48,166 nt of DNA from Chloroflexota bacterium (GTDB lineage: Bacteria; Chloroflexota; UBA6077; SHYK01), in assembly GCA_009377635.1 (NCBI GenBank), contig WHTR01000011.1:1-48166 (forward strand). Direction: 5' to 3'. Below the pieces are notes generated by a model, which saw only the letters and a program-made list of their open reading frames with translations, had not been told where the DNA came from and did no database searches. A program made the position numbers and the translations under genes. Of the stretch, positions 1-12,975 are shown in pieces; the first letter of the stretch is position 1; the number at the start of each line of letters is the position of its first letter.

Positions 1-3000
1 CTCATCGACGAGGTACCGCTGTGCGGCCTCCCGACCCTGGATGCTGAGAATCTCCTGCGGGTCTCTCGATCCCTCGGTGAGCTGCTCGCCCGCCGTGACG
101 ACCTGGGCATCCTCCACCCGCACGCGCGCCTGGGGCGGCACGCGGTACTCGTGCTCGTCGCGCTCTTCCGCGACGACCGCGACCAATGCCTGCGGCTGAC
201 CCGCGCGCTTCCGCCGCCCGCCCTCTTCGGGGATCTGCACCTCCACGGGCCCAGAGAGCTGGGCCACGATCGGCGGCCGGTCGGGGGCCGTCGCAAGGGC
301 CTGCCCAGCGTCGACCCACTGCCCCGGCGTCACGTCCAGGGTGTAGTCCTTGGGAATCTCATGGTCGTCCCGGTACACCTCCCGCGAGACGACGCGCACC
401 ACCCGGGCATCTTCGAGCCGATGGAGCTCAACGGACCCGTCGATCTCCGAAAGCACCGCCTTCCCCTTAGGCTGCCGCGCCTCGAAGAGCTCCTCGACGC
501 GCGGGAGACCTGTCGTGATGTCCACACCACCGGCGACGCCGCCCGTGTGGAACGTCCGCATCGTCAGCTGCGTGCCGGGCTCGCCGATGGACTGCGCCGC
601 GACGATGCCCACCGGGTCTCCGATCCGCACCATCGATCGCGTTCCCAGGTGCCAGCCGTAGCACATCCGGCACATACCGTACCGGGATTCACAGGCGAGT
701 GGCGACCGGAGATGGATCTGTTGAAGACGTGCGACAGCGGCGATCAGCTCCTGCTTGTCCTCGTCGATCACCTCGTTTCGGTCGACGACGATCTCGCCGG
801 TCTCCGGGTCGATGATGGGAGTCGCCACGACCCGGCCGACAAGCTGCTCGATGCGGCTCTGGTGTCGGTTCGGGTTGCCGAGATCCTCGACCCAAATGCC
901 ACCTTCCGTTCCGCAGTCCTCATCGTAGACGATGAGGCTCTGGGACACGTCGATGAGGCGCCGCGTGAGGTATCCAGAGTCGGAGGTCTTGATCGCCGTG
1001 TCTGCGAGCCCCTTCCGGGAGCCGTGGGTGGACAGGAAGTACTCAAGCACCGTCAGGCCTTCTCGGAAGCTCGACCGAATGGGGAGCTCGATGATGCGCC
1101 CCGACGGGTCCGCCATCAGCCCACGCATGCCTGCCATCTGCGCGATTTGCTGCACATTCCCCTTCGCCCCCGACTGCGCCATCATGTGGACCGAGTCGAA
1201 TGGATCGAGCACGTGCTCCACACCGCGCGTGATCTCGTCCTTCGCGCCAGTCCAGACATCGAGCACCTCATTGTAGCGCTCCTCGTCGGTGATGAGCCCT
1301 CGGCGGTAGTCTCGCTCGACGCGTGCAACCTCGGCCTCGGCACGCTCGATCACGGCCGGCTTCTCCGGCGGCACCTTGAGGTCGTCGATGGCGATGGTCA
1401 TGCCCGAGACCGTCGCGTAGTGGAAGCCGAGCGTCTTGATCTCATCCAGCAAGCCGGCCGCGATCTCGTTTCCGAAGAACCGGATCACCCGCGCGACGAG
1501 ACTCTTCAGGGTGCCCTTGTCCATGATTCGGTTCTGGAACTCGATGAGCTCGGCACCCGCATTCCGAAGCGCGGTTGAGACCGCGTCGTTGAAGATGATC
1601 CGCCCAACGCTGGTCTTCATCCGCTGCCCGGTCCCGTTGTCCGCGCCCGGCACCCGCACCTCGATCTCGGCACGCAGATCGAGGTGGCCGAGGTCGTACG
1701 CGAGCCGCGCGTCGTCGAAACCCGCGAAGGCGCGCCCCTCGCCCATGCTTCCTGGCTTCACCATCGTCAGGTAGTAGCAGCCAAGGACCATGTCGAGGGT
1801 TGGCGCCGTGATGGGCTCGCTGTTGGACGGCTGGACGAGGTTGTGAGTCGACAGCATGAGGTTCCAGGCCTCGTTCTTTGCCCCACGAGACAGCGGCACG
1901 TGGACGGCCATCTGGTCGCCGTCGAAGTCGGCATTGAAGGCCGCGCACACGAGCGGATGGATCTGGATCGCGCTTCCCTCGATGAGCACTGGCTGGAACG
2001 CCTGGATGCTCAGGCGGTGAAGGGTCGGCGCCCGGTTGAGCAGCACCGGATGGTTCTGGATGACCTCCTCGAGGACGTCCCACACCTCCGGGCGCATCCG
2101 CTCGACGACCCGCTTCGCGCTCTTAATGTTGTGGACGATGCCCCGCTCCACGAGCTTCTGCATGACGAACGGCTTGAACAGCTCGAGTGCCATCCGCCTG
2201 GGCAGCCCGCATTGGTGGAGCTTCAGCTCCGGCCCGACGACGATCACCGACCGGCCCGAATAGTCAACGCGCTTGCCCAGCAGGTTCTGGCGGAACCGTC
2301 CCTGTTTGCCCTTGAGCATGTCCGACAGGCTCTTGAGCTTGTGGTTGCTGGATCCGGACACGGCCCGCCCGTGGCGCCCGTTGTCAATCAACGAGTCCAC
2401 GGCCTCCTGGAGCATGCGCTTCTCGTTGCGGACAATGATCTCCGGCGCGCCGAGGTCCTGGAGCCGCTTCAAGCGGTTGTTCCGGTTGATCACGCGTCGG
2501 TACAGGTCATTGAGGTCGCTCGTCGCGAAGCGGCCGCCGTCGAGCTGGACCATGGGCCGGAGGTCGGGCGGCAGCACCGGCAGGATGGAGATGACCATCC
2601 ACTCCGGCCGGTTGCCGGACTTGCGGAACGACTCAACGATGCGCAGCCGTTTGGTGGCCTTCTTCCGACGCTGGCCGGACGTGCTGTGCGACTCGGCCCG
2701 GAGGTCGATGGCCAGCTTGTCCAGATCGATCGCGCGCAGCAGGTCGCGGACGGCCTCGGAGCCCATCGCCGCGCGGAAGCTGCGGCCTGCGTTCTCCTGG
2801 AGCTCCCGGTACTCGCCCTCGGTGAGTGTCTGGAGGACGCGGATCCCCTCGATCCGCTTGGTCCGCGCTTCCGCGGCGGTCCGCGCCTGCTCCTCTTCCT
2901 GGGCCACCTTCGACTGGACGCGACCCAGATCCTCCTGGAGCTGGGTCTTGACGAGGTCAATCTCAGCGCCCGCCATTGCCTGGGCGTTCGCTCTCGCTTC

Positions 3001-3807
3001 CTCTGCCTGGCCCTCGATCCGCGCGACCTCCTCGTCGAGCAGGTGCCGGAGCTCGGCCTGGTGCTCTGCCTGCACGGCAGCGTCCTTGTGCACGATCACC
3101 ATCTTGGTCGGGGAGAAGACGATCGCCTCCGGCGCAGCCTGGCCGACGAGAGAACCCAGAAGCCCGTCGGTCTCCTGGCCAGCCTGGGTAATGCCATTGA
3201 GCTCTGCCTCCCGCCGTCCGTCGAGCTCCGCAAGCTCCTGGGCCATCCGCCCCTCGACCTCGGCAATCCGCTCGCCCCCCGTTGCCCGCAGCTCCTCCTC
3301 ACGCGACTCGCCGGCCCGACGCGTCCGCTGGAGGCGTCCCTCCAGATCCGTCTGGACCTGCTGGGTCTGCCGCTCACGGGCAGACTCGTTGACCTCAGCG
3401 ACGATGTACTTCGCGAAGTAGAGGACCTGCTCCAACGTACGCGGCGTAATGTCCAGCAGGAGTCCGATGCGGCTCGGAGTCCCCTTCACGAACCAGATGT
3501 GGCTCACGGGTGAGGCGAGCTCGATATGACCCATCCGCTCGCGGCGTACCTTGGCACGGGTCACCTCGACGCCACACTTGTCACAGACGATGCCCTTGTA
3601 CCGGACGCGCTTGTACTTTCCGCAGGAGCACTCCCAATCCTTCGTTGGACCGAAGATGCGCTCGCAGAACAGACCGTCGCGCTCCGGCTTCAGCGTGCGA
3701 TAGTTGATCGTCTCCGGCTTTCGCACCTCGCCGCGCGACCAGGAGCGGACCTGCTCTGGCGACGCCAGCCGAATCCGCACCGCATTGAAATTGTTCACCT
3801 CAAGCAT
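1..3807 (-). CDS. rpoC: RNA polymerase subunit beta' (3' end outside window)
   Basis: Largest catalytic subunit of RNA polymerase. The visible 1269 codons start at ATG 3807, six bases after the rpoB stop, with a GGAG motif upstream, so the two genes form one operon. The N-terminal zinc site is C60, C62, C75, C78. The active-site motif NADFDGDQ is at residues 625-632, with D627, D629 and D631 binding catalytic Mg. The second zinc site is C965, C1039, C1046, C1049. Between about residues 140 and 310 there is a Glu/Ala/Gln-rich, predicted coiled-coil insertion compared with the E. coli protein. Thermus RpoC carries a larger insertion in a comparable place, so this is probably a lineage trait. 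The C-terminal end lies beyond position 1. Confidence 0.97.
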   Translation of the reverse strand, partial: MLEVNNFNAVRIRLASPEQVRSWSRGEVRKPETINYRTLKPERDGLFCERIFGPTKDWECSCGKYKRVRYKGIVCDKCGVEVTRAKVRRERMGHIELASPVSHIWFVKGTPSRIGLLLDITPRTLEQVLYFAKYIVAEVNESARERQTQQVQTDLEGRLQRTRRAGESREEELRATGGERIAEVEGRMAQELAELDGRREAELNGITQAGQETDGLLGSLVGQAAPEAIVFSPTKMVIVHKDAAVQAEHQAELRHLLDEEVARIEGQAEEARANAQAMAGAEIDLVKTQLQEDLGRVQSKVAQEEEQARTAAEARTKRIEGIRVLQTLTEGEYRELQENAGRSFRAAMGSEAVRDLLRAIDLDKLAIDLRAESHSTSGQRRKKATKRLRIVESFRKSGNRPEWMVISILPVLPPDLRPMVQLDGGRFATSDLNDLYRRVINRNNRLKRLQDLGAPEIIVRNEKRMLQEAVDSLIDNGRHGRAVSGSSNHKLKSLSDMLKGKQGRFRQNLLGKRVDYSGRSVIVVGPELKLHQCGLPRRMALELFKPFVMQKLVERGIVHNIKSAKRVVERMRPEVWDVLEEVIQNHPVLLNRAPTLHRLSIQAFQPVLIEGSAIQIHPLVCAAFNADFDGDQMAVHVPLSRGAKNEAWNLMLSTHNLVQPSNSEPITAPTLDMVLGCYYLTMVKPGSMGEGRAFAGFDDARLAYDLGHLDLRAEIEVRVPGADNGTGQRMKTSVGRIIFNDAVSTALRNAGAELIEFQNRIMDKGTLKSLVARVIRFFGNEIAAGLLDEIKTLGFHYATVSGMTIAIDDLKVPPEKPAVIERAEAEVARVERDYRRGLITDEERYNEVLDVWTGAKDEITRGVEHVLDPFDSVHMMAQSGAKGNVQQIAQMAGMRGLMADPSGRIIELPIRSSFREGLTVLEYFLSTHGSRKGLADTAIKTSDSGYLTRRLIDVSQSLIVYDEDCGTEGGIWVEDLGNPNRHQSRIEQLVGRVVATPIIDPETGEIVVDRNEVIDEDKQELIAAVARLQQIHLRSPLACESRYGMCRMCYGWHLGTRSMVRIGDPVGIVAAQSIGEPGTQLTMRTFHTGGVAGGVDITTGLPRVEELFEARQPKGKAVLSEIDGSVELHRLEDARVVRVVSREVYRDDHEIPKDYTLDVTPGQWVDAGQALATAPDRPPIVAQLSGPVEVQIPEEGGRRKRAGQPQALVAVVAEERDEHEYRVPPQARVRVEDAQVVTAGEQLTEGSRDPQEILSIQGREAAQRYLVDE

Positions 3808-3813
3808 CGTCCG

Positions 3814-7359
<3,546 letters not shown>

Positions 7360-7412
7360 GGAGAGAAACCTCCGTCCAATGGGCTACAAGGGGGGCTCCC
7401 AGAGACTGGAGA

Positions 7413-7432
7413 GACGCCGGCGCGCCGGCGTC
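7413..7432. repeat. Perfect 20-bp palindrome in the rpoB leader
   Basis: The sequence gacgccgg-cgcg-ccggcgtc is fully self-complementary. As RNA it can fold into an 8-bp GC stem with a CGCG tetraloop, 54 bases before the rpoB start. No T-run follows, so it does not look like a simple terminator. It could be a protein-binding site or a leader hairpin acting on the rpoBC transcript. Confidence 0.6.
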
Positions 7433-7560
7433 CATACGACACAGCCCGGGTCAGAGCTACAACGCACCCTTGGGGGGAACCCCCTGAGCGTCCATTCCGT
7501 AGGCAGGCGCCCCCACCGGACGGAAAGCTACCCCCGGCCCGCGCTGAGAAAGCACAGCAT

Positions 7561-7566
7561 ATTATA
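7561..7566 (-). promoter_or_regulatory. Candidate -10 box for rpoB-rpoC
   Basis: A consensus TATAAT lies on the minus strand just after the slipin stop codon and about 200 bases before rpoB. The hexamer 17 bases upstream (CACCGA) is a poor -35 match. If used, the transcript has a leader of about 190 bases that contains the 20-bp palindrome. Confidence 0.35.
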
Positions 7567-7579
7567 TCGCATGTTCGCG

Positions 7580-8419
7580 TTAGTCGGTGCGCGGCGGAGC
7601 CGGGCTTGGCGCCGAGGCGCGCTGCGGCGGCTGGGCCGGCAGCGTAGGGCCCCCGCCGCTGTCGGACCGCTGGAAGAGCTGGCCGATCATCTCGATCGGA
7701 AGCGGAAATACGACCGTCGAGCTGCGATCCGAGGCAATCTCGGTCAGGGTCTGCAGGTAGCGGAGCTGAAGCGCAATCGGCTGGACGGAGATTATCTGTG
7801 CCGCCTCCGACAGGCGATGCGCGGCCTCGTACTCGCCCTCCGCGTGAATGATCTTCGCGCGCTTCTCCCGCTCTGCCTCGGCCTGGCGGGCCATCGCGCG
7901 CTGCATCGACTGGGGGAGCTCCACGTCGCGTAGCTCGACCACGGAGACCTTGACCCCCCACGGCTCCGTCTGCTCGTCGATGATGCGTTGGAGGTCCTGG
8001 TTGATCTTGTCCCGCTGCGCCAGCAGTTCGTCCATGGTGGACTGGCCGAGGACGCTGCGGAGGGTGGTCTGGGCGATCATGGACGTCGCCCGGATGTAAT
8101 CAAGCACGCGAACCACCGACGCGTCCGGGTCCACAACTCGGAAGTAGACCACCGCGTTCACCCGTACCGTCACGTTGTCGCGCGTGATGGCCTCCTGCCC
8201 CGGCACGTCCATCGTGATAACCCGGAGATCCACCCGCACCATCCGTTCGATGCCGGGGATGACGAAGCGCAGCCCCGGCCCGCGGCCCCCGATGAGCTTG
8301 CCCAGGCGAAACACCACCCCCCGCTCATACTCCTGGATGACCCGAAGGCCACTCATCAGAAGCAGGGCAACCGCGATGAGCGCGATACCAACCGGGCCGA
8401 GGAATCCAATGATCTCCAT
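7580..8419 (-). CDS. Slipin / stomatin-like SPFH-domain membrane protein
   Basis: 279 residues. An N-terminal membrane segment (about residues 5-27) is followed by the SPFH/band 7 domain (about 28-190), with the typical stretches YERGVVFRLGK, GPGLRFVIPGI and the central VNAVVYFRV. A charged helical region (AEAEREKRAKIIHAEGEYEAA) and a Pro/Ser-rich tail come after. Slipins form oligomers on the inner membrane and are thought to organise membrane microdomains or act with NfeD proteases. No NfeD partner is next to it here. AAAGGAG sits upstream of ATG 8419. It is followed by the rpoB promoter region and is probably transcribed separately. Confidence 0.9.
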   Translation of the reverse strand: MEIIGFLGPVGIALIAVALLLMSGLRVIQEYERGVVFRLGKLIGGRGPGLRFVIPGIERMVRVDLRVITMDVPGQEAITRDNVTVRVNAVVYFRVVDPDASVVRVLDYIRATSMIAQTTLRSVLGQSTMDELLAQRDKINQDLQRIIDEQTEPWGVKVSVVELRDVELPQSMQRAMARQAEAEREKRAKIIHAEGEYEAAHRLSEAAQIISVQPIALQLRYLQTLTEIASDRSSTVVFPLPIEMIGQLFQRSDSGGGPTLPAQPPQRASAPSPAPPRTD

Positions 8420-8561
8420 CGATGAGTCTCCTTTCGCTCGCGCATCCCGACGGACGACGCGTCAGACCAGATATCCAATCATCGCACGATGTGCCTGCTT
8501 ATCAGAAACGTCGCGACTCTCATGACTCGGTGGCGCACCGAGCTATCGGGGCATGAAAAAC

Positions 8562-9686
8562 TCACAGCTCGAATCGATAGAGCCGCCGCCGAAGCAGCGG
8601 CGACTGCACGAGTCCCATGGCGGCCAGATCCGTGATGAGCGCACTGCCGCCGTGGCTCACAAAGGGCAGCGGGATCCCCGTGATGGGCATCAACCCCAGG
8701 TTCGCGCCGACGTTGACGACGACCTGAAATCCGAGCATCGAGACAACCCCAGCACAGACGAGACTGGAGAAGCGGTCGTCGGTCAGCTCGTACGCGCGGA
8801 GCACCCGGAACAGGAGCACCACGAACGCCGCGAACAGCGCCATGGCGCCGACGAACCCGAGCTCCTCCCCGAGGACCGAGAAGATGAAGTCGCTGTGCGA
8901 GACGCGGAGAAAGCGGAGCTGTGTCTGCGTCCCCTCGAAGAGCCCCTTCCCCCACATGCCGCCGGACCCGATGCTGATCAGCGCTTGAAGGATATTGTAG
9001 CCCTGGCCCTGCGGATCGGCGGCGGGATTCAGGAAGATGAGCACACGGTCGCGCATGTAATCCTGCAGCCCGAACCAGGCGATCGGAGCAGCAGCCACCA
9101 CCGTACCGACGATGCTGACCGCGTAGCGCATGGGGAAGCCAGCGAGGAGGATCATACCGAACCAGATGACGCCAAGCGACGTCGCGTTTCCCAAGCCTGG
9201 CTGGAGGTAGACCAGGGCCATCGGTACCGCGGCCATCAGCGCCGAGATCCCCAGCAGTCGAAGGCTCGGCGCGTTGGTCGAGAGGAGGCGGGCCAGCGCA
9301 ACGGCCAGCGCCAGCTTCGCTGGCTCCGACGGCTGGAGGGGGAGGCCGGCGACCTCAAGCCATCGCTGGGCTCCGTACTCTTCCGATCCGTGCCCGAGCA
9401 GGAGCACGGCGACGAGCGCGACCACCGCGCCACCATAGATCGGGTACGCGAATGCCCGGATGGTCCTCGGATGGATGCACGCGGCGACCACCATGGCCAC
9501 GACGCCGACGATCGAGAAGAGGAGCTGCTTCAAGAACCAGGTGTTTCCGAGGAGCGTTGGAGGCTCGATGTACTGCCACGTCGCGCTCGTCACCAGGACG
9601 AGGCCCAACATCGTGAGCCCCGCGGTCGACAGGAGGAGGAGCGGATCGCCGCGCCGCCAGCGCACGCCGGTCGGGTAGGAGATCAT
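8562..9686 (-). CDS. rodA: Rod-shape SEDS glycosyltransferase RodA
   Basis: 374-residue polytopic membrane protein of the FtsW/RodA/SpoVE family, which polymerises lipid II into glycan strands during cell elongation. Typical family segments are visible: RWLEVAGLPLQPSEPAKLA, YLQPGLGNATS, RDRVLIFLNPAADPQGQGYN and PITGIPLPFVSHGGSA. The start is ATG 9686, because it overlaps the mrdA stop (ATGA) and the RodA homology begins there. Longer open frame upstream is only an overlap with mrdA. It is the last gene of the mre operon and would work with the transpeptidase encoded just before it. Confidence 0.94.
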   Translation of the reverse strand: MISYPTGVRWRRGDPLLLLSTAGLTMLGLVLVTSATWQYIEPPTLLGNTWFLKQLLFSIVGVVAMVVAACIHPRTIRAFAYPIYGGAVVALVAVLLLGHGSEEYGAQRWLEVAGLPLQPSEPAKLALAVALARLLSTNAPSLRLLGISALMAAVPMALVYLQPGLGNATSLGVIWFGMILLAGFPMRYAVSIVGTVVAAAPIAWFGLQDYMRDRVLIFLNPAADPQGQGYNILQALISIGSGGMWGKGLFEGTQTQLRFLRVSHSDFIFSVLGEELGFVGAMALFAAFVVLLFRVLRAYELTDDRFSSLVCAGVVSMLGFQVVVNVGANLGLMPITGIPLPFVSHGGSALITDLAAMGLVQSPLLRRRLYRFEL

Positions 9687-11629
9687 GGCCGCACGTCGGC
9701 GGGGGGTTGCGAGACGGCGGGATTCCGGACTGCGTTCCGCCGGTCGAAGTACGCCTTCATGATGTCCATGGCGACCGGCGTTGCGTCGCTCGGGCCGCCG
9801 CCCTTCTCCAGGAACACCGTCACGGCGACTTCCGGGTTCTCGGCCGGGGCGAAGGACGTGAACCACCCGTGGGTGGGGAGATTGCCATTGACTTCGGCAC
9901 CCGGATGCTCGGCCGTCCCGGTCTTCCCAGCGACCACCACGTTCGGCAGGCGATAGGCCTTCAGCTGATCGGTCTCGAGAACGGCTCGCATGCCTTCCCA
10001 CATCAGGGACAACACATCCGGTCGCAGCCCCAGGGTCCGAGTCGCGGGGAAGTCCAGCGTCCGGATCGTCTGCCCTTCGTCGTCCTTGACCGCCATCCCG
10101 AGGTGCGGCGTGGCGACGGGCCCCCCGTTCGCGATGGCGTTCGTGGCGTCGGCCACCTGGAGGGGGGTCGCCAGCACGTCGCCCTGCCCGATTGCCATAT
10201 GGTATGTGTCCCCCTTGAGCCATTCCTCGCCCATGTTCGCGATCTTCCAGGCCGGCGTCGGGATACGTCCGGCCTCCTCGCCCGGAAGGTCGATGCCCGT
10301 CGGCTCACCGTACCCCAGCCGCTCAGCGTACGTCGCGAGCCGTTCGGCGCCGAGCCCCGCGACCATCGGGACCGAGCCCGTCACAGAGCCACCACCGAGT
10401 GTGTAGAAGTAGACGTTGCACGACTGCGCGAGGCCCTGCACGAAGTTGAGCCGCCCCAACACGCCCCAGTCGCGGAGAATCGTGGGCTGCATGGGAAAGT
10501 ATTCGTTCGGCACAACGAACTGGCCGTTGCAGTTAACAGTTGTATTTCGGTTAGCGGTCCGTTCCTCCAGTGCCCCGATCCCCGTCACGAGCTTGAACAC
10601 CGAGCCGGGGGGATACTGGCCAGAGATCGCGCGGTTGAAGAGCGGCAGGTTCGCGTCGCTTAAGAGCGCCGCCATCGATGCTCCGTCACCGGGCCGCGAG
10701 AAGACGTCCGGATCGAAGGTCGGGATGGACACCAAAGCGAGCAGCTCGCCATTCCGCGGATCCGCCACGATCGCCACCCCGGACGAGTCGTCGGGGACTT
10801 TCGCGTCCAGGATCTCGGAGACCGCTCGCTGCAGCCCGAGATCGATCGTCAGCTGCAAGTTCTCGCCTGGCGTCGGAGGCTGTTCCTGCACGTCCCGGAG
10901 GAGCTGACCGGCCGCATCCACTTCGACGGTGAGTTGGCCGGCGCGACCGCGCAGCTCGGCCTCATAGCTGGCCTCAACACCCGATATCCCCACCTTGTCA
11001 CGAATCCCGTACCCCTCCGCCCGATAGCGCTGCTCGTACTCCTCCCGGCTCGGCGACCCGAGGTACCCGAGGACGTGTGCCAGGAGCGGCCCCTCCGCGT
11101 ACTCGCGCACCGAGTCCACGACGATCTGCACACCGGGGAGCTCCCACCCATGCTCTGCGATTGTGAACGCCACCTCTCGTGGCGCCTGCGTCCGGACCGG
11201 AACCGGATTGAAGATGTCGTCGGGATCCCGATTGCGATCGAGGCTTGCTTCGATCTCCGTAACGCCCGTTCCCAGCAACCCGGCGAGCCTGCCCAGCACC
11301 TCCGCGCGCCGCTCCGTCGGTAGGTCCTTCTCGACAATGGCCACGACGAAGCTCCCCGTGTTCCTCGCGAGAATCTCGCCCTTCCGGTCGTAGATGACGC
11401 CGCGGGGGGCGGGAATCGACACCTGGCGCTGCGAATTCTCGCTCGCCGCCTCCCCCGCCCGCAGGCCCTCGACGATCTGCAAGCGCCACAGCTGGACAGT
11501 GAGCAGCCCGAAGGCGAGCAGAATGCCCAGCCGGACGATCATGGATCGGAACCGTCGGGTCGTGAACTCGGCCGCCCGTGGATCGGCGCGAGACATCTGC
11601 TCGTCCCGCCCGGGACCTCCGAGCGTCAT
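9683..11629 (-). CDS. mrdA: Penicillin-binding protein 2 (elongation transpeptidase)
   Basis: 648-residue class B PBP that cross-links peptidoglycan along the cylinder. An N-terminal membrane anchor (about residues 25-45) is followed by the dimerisation domain with APRGVIYDRKG. The transpeptidase domain has the catalytic S343-x-x-K346 (GSVFK), S403-x-N405 (SCN) and K569-T-G-T. The start at ATG 11629 overlaps the mreD stop by one base and has GGAGG upstream; ATG 11596 (MSRADPR) is an alternative. The stop overlaps rodA by four bases, which implies translational coupling of the PBP2-RodA synthase pair. Confidence 0.93.
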   Translation of the reverse strand: MTLGGPGRDEQMSRADPRAAEFTTRRFRSMIVRLGILLAFGLLTVQLWRLQIVEGLRAGEAASENSQRQVSIPAPRGVIYDRKGEILARNTGSFVVAIVEKDLPTERRAEVLGRLAGLLGTGVTEIEASLDRNRDPDDIFNPVPVRTQAPREVAFTIAEHGWELPGVQIVVDSVREYAEGPLLAHVLGYLGSPSREEYEQRYRAEGYGIRDKVGISGVEASYEAELRGRAGQLTVEVDAAGQLLRDVQEQPPTPGENLQLTIDLGLQRAVSEILDAKVPDDSSGVAIVADPRNGELLALVSIPTFDPDVFSRPGDGASMAALLSDANLPLFNRAISGQYPPGSVFKLVTGIGALEERTANRNTTVNCNGQFVVPNEYFPMQPTILRDWGVLGRLNFVQGLAQSCNVYFYTLGGGSVTGSVPMVAGLGAERLATYAERLGYGEPTGIDLPGEEAGRIPTPAWKIANMGEEWLKGDTYHMAIGQGDVLATPLQVADATNAIANGGPVATPHLGMAVKDDEGQTIRTLDFPATRTLGLRPDVLSLMWEGMRAVLETDQLKAYRLPNVVVAGKTGTAEHPGAEVNGNLPTHGWFTSFAPAENPEVAVTVFLEKGGGPSDATPVAMDIMKAYFDRRNAVRNPAVSQPPADVRP

Positions 11630-12129
11630 CACAGGATGCCCCCCTCCTCGACCGCCTCGTGCTCGCCCATGAGGGCCCGCAAGACTGGGTACGCAACCGC
11701 CATGCACAGGCCCGTCAGAACCGCGCTCGGCACGGCGGAGACCAAGAGCGCGCTCTCCCACGCAGCGACCCATCCAGACGCCTGAAGCGCGAGGACGCTC
11801 AACGCGAAGGCGGCCAAGCTCGCGACGCCGGCGGCGACCGCAGGCATCAGCACGCTCGTCCGGCCAATGCGATCCATGACGAGTCCCGCGGCGCCCCCGA
11901 CGAGGGCAAGTCGAACCACACTGACGCCGAACGGCGCCGCGGAGAACACATCGAGCAGAAATCCGCCCAGCAGCCCCACGAGGATTCCCTCCTCCCAGCC
12001 CCGGAACGTCGCCCAGGCGACGACGACGATGAGCGTCAGGTCCGGCCGAATGCCGTTGCCCACGAGGCCCGGCAAGACCATCGCCTGGAGAACGGCCCCC
12101 GCCACGAGCGACACGACCAACCAGCGCAT
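11629..12129 (-). CDS. mreD: Rod shape-determining protein MreD
   Basis: 166-residue very hydrophobic protein with about five membrane segments and the family signature GNGIRPDLTLIVVVAWA near residue 25, followed by GFLLDVFSAAPFG. MreD links the MreB cytoskeleton and MreC to the wall-synthesis enzymes in the inner membrane. It lies five bases after mreC, and its stop overlaps the mrdA start by one base. Confidence 0.9.
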   Translation of the reverse strand: MRWLVVSLVAGAVLQAMVLPGLVGNGIRPDLTLIVVVAWATFRGWEEGILVGLLGGFLLDVFSAAPFGVSVVRLALVGGAAGLVMDRIGRTSVLMPAVAAGVASLAAFALSVLALQASGWVAAWESALLVSAVPSAVLTGLCMAVAYPVLRALMGEHEAVEEGGIL

Positions 12130-12134
12130 GGGGG

Positions 12135-12962
12135 TCAGGAATCCTGAGGGCTGAGGAGCACGAACAGACGCTCGAGGCTTCGGACATCCACGGCCGGCTC
12201 CACGAGCGCCTGTTGGAAGACCTCGTAGGGCAGCTGCCGGACCTGCACCACTTTCCCGATGGGGAGCCCGGAGGGGAGGCCCTTTCCAACCACTGAGGTG
12301 ATCACCAGATCGTCAAACCGAAGTGGATCCTCCTGCGGGACGTAGTCGAGCAGGAGCCGACCCTCACCGGTGCCATGAGCAAGGCCGGTAGCGCGCGAAT
12401 CCGGGTCCTGGATTCGGGCGCTCACGGAGCTGTTCACATCCGTTATGAGCAGAACCTCCGCGGAGTCCGGGTGCACCTTCGTGACCCTGCCCACCAACCC
12501 GAGCGATGTGATCACGGGAAGGTTCACGGCGATACCGTGGTCTGCCCCGCGGTCGATCACCAGGGAACGAACAAGGGGCAGCGGGTCCTGAGCGATGACA
12601 TTCACAAGCAGAGGGGTTCCCTGCGGAACACGCTCCCGCAGGTCGAGCAGGCGCCGCAGATCGGTGTTCTCCAGCTCCAGCTCACCCATCTGAACCTGCT
12701 GCGACTCCAGACGGGCGATCTCATCCCGATAGGCTCGATTCTGAGCCGAGAGCGATCCCGCCTGCTGTACTGTGCCCCACAGGTATGCGAGGCTCCCCCA
12801 CACCCGGGAAATGCCCAGCTCGATCGGGGCCATCACCCGCGTGCCCAGCGCCTCAGCATGCTGAGCCGCTCCGGGCGCCGCGATGAGTCCCGCAGCAGTA
12901 ACGAGGGCGAGAATGGCAACCCAGCCCGGCACGGATCTCCGTGCCCGCAGGGGTGTCCTCAC
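12135..12962 (-). CDS. mreC: Rod shape-determining protein MreC
   Basis: 275-residue protein with a single N-terminal membrane helix (WVAILALVTAAGLIAAPG), a coiled coil at about residues 75-110 and the periplasmic double beta-barrel region (VIAQDPLPLVRSLVIDRG, LPVITSLGLVGRV). MreC forms a scaffold that activates PBP2-RodA. I chose GTG 12962 because GGAGG lies directly upstream and the homology starts there. The 67 further in-frame codons upstream only overlap mreB. It is 13 bases after mreB. Confidence 0.92.
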   Translation of the reverse strand: MRTPLRARRSVPGWVAILALVTAAGLIAAPGAAQHAEALGTRVMAPIELGISRVWGSLAYLWGTVQQAGSLSAQNRAYRDEIARLESQQVQMGELELENTDLRRLLDLRERVPQGTPLLVNVIAQDPLPLVRSLVIDRGADHGIAVNLPVITSLGLVGRVTKVHPDSAEVLLITDVNSSVSARIQDPDSRATGLAHGTGEGRLLLDYVPQEDPLRFDDLVITSVVGKGLPSGLPIGKVVQVRQLPYEVFQQALVEPAVDVRSLERLFVLLSPQDS

Positions 12963-12975
12963 CGCTCCGCCTCCA

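Noticed and set aside
151-3513. Long plus-strand open frames opposite rpoC and rpoB
   Set aside because: They are antisense shadows caused by GC-rich codon usage. The minus-strand frames encode complete RNA polymerase motifs.
9687-10223. Extended N-terminus for RodA
   Set aside because: The extra codons lie inside mrdA in another frame and have no SEDS homology. RodA starts at the ATGA overlap.
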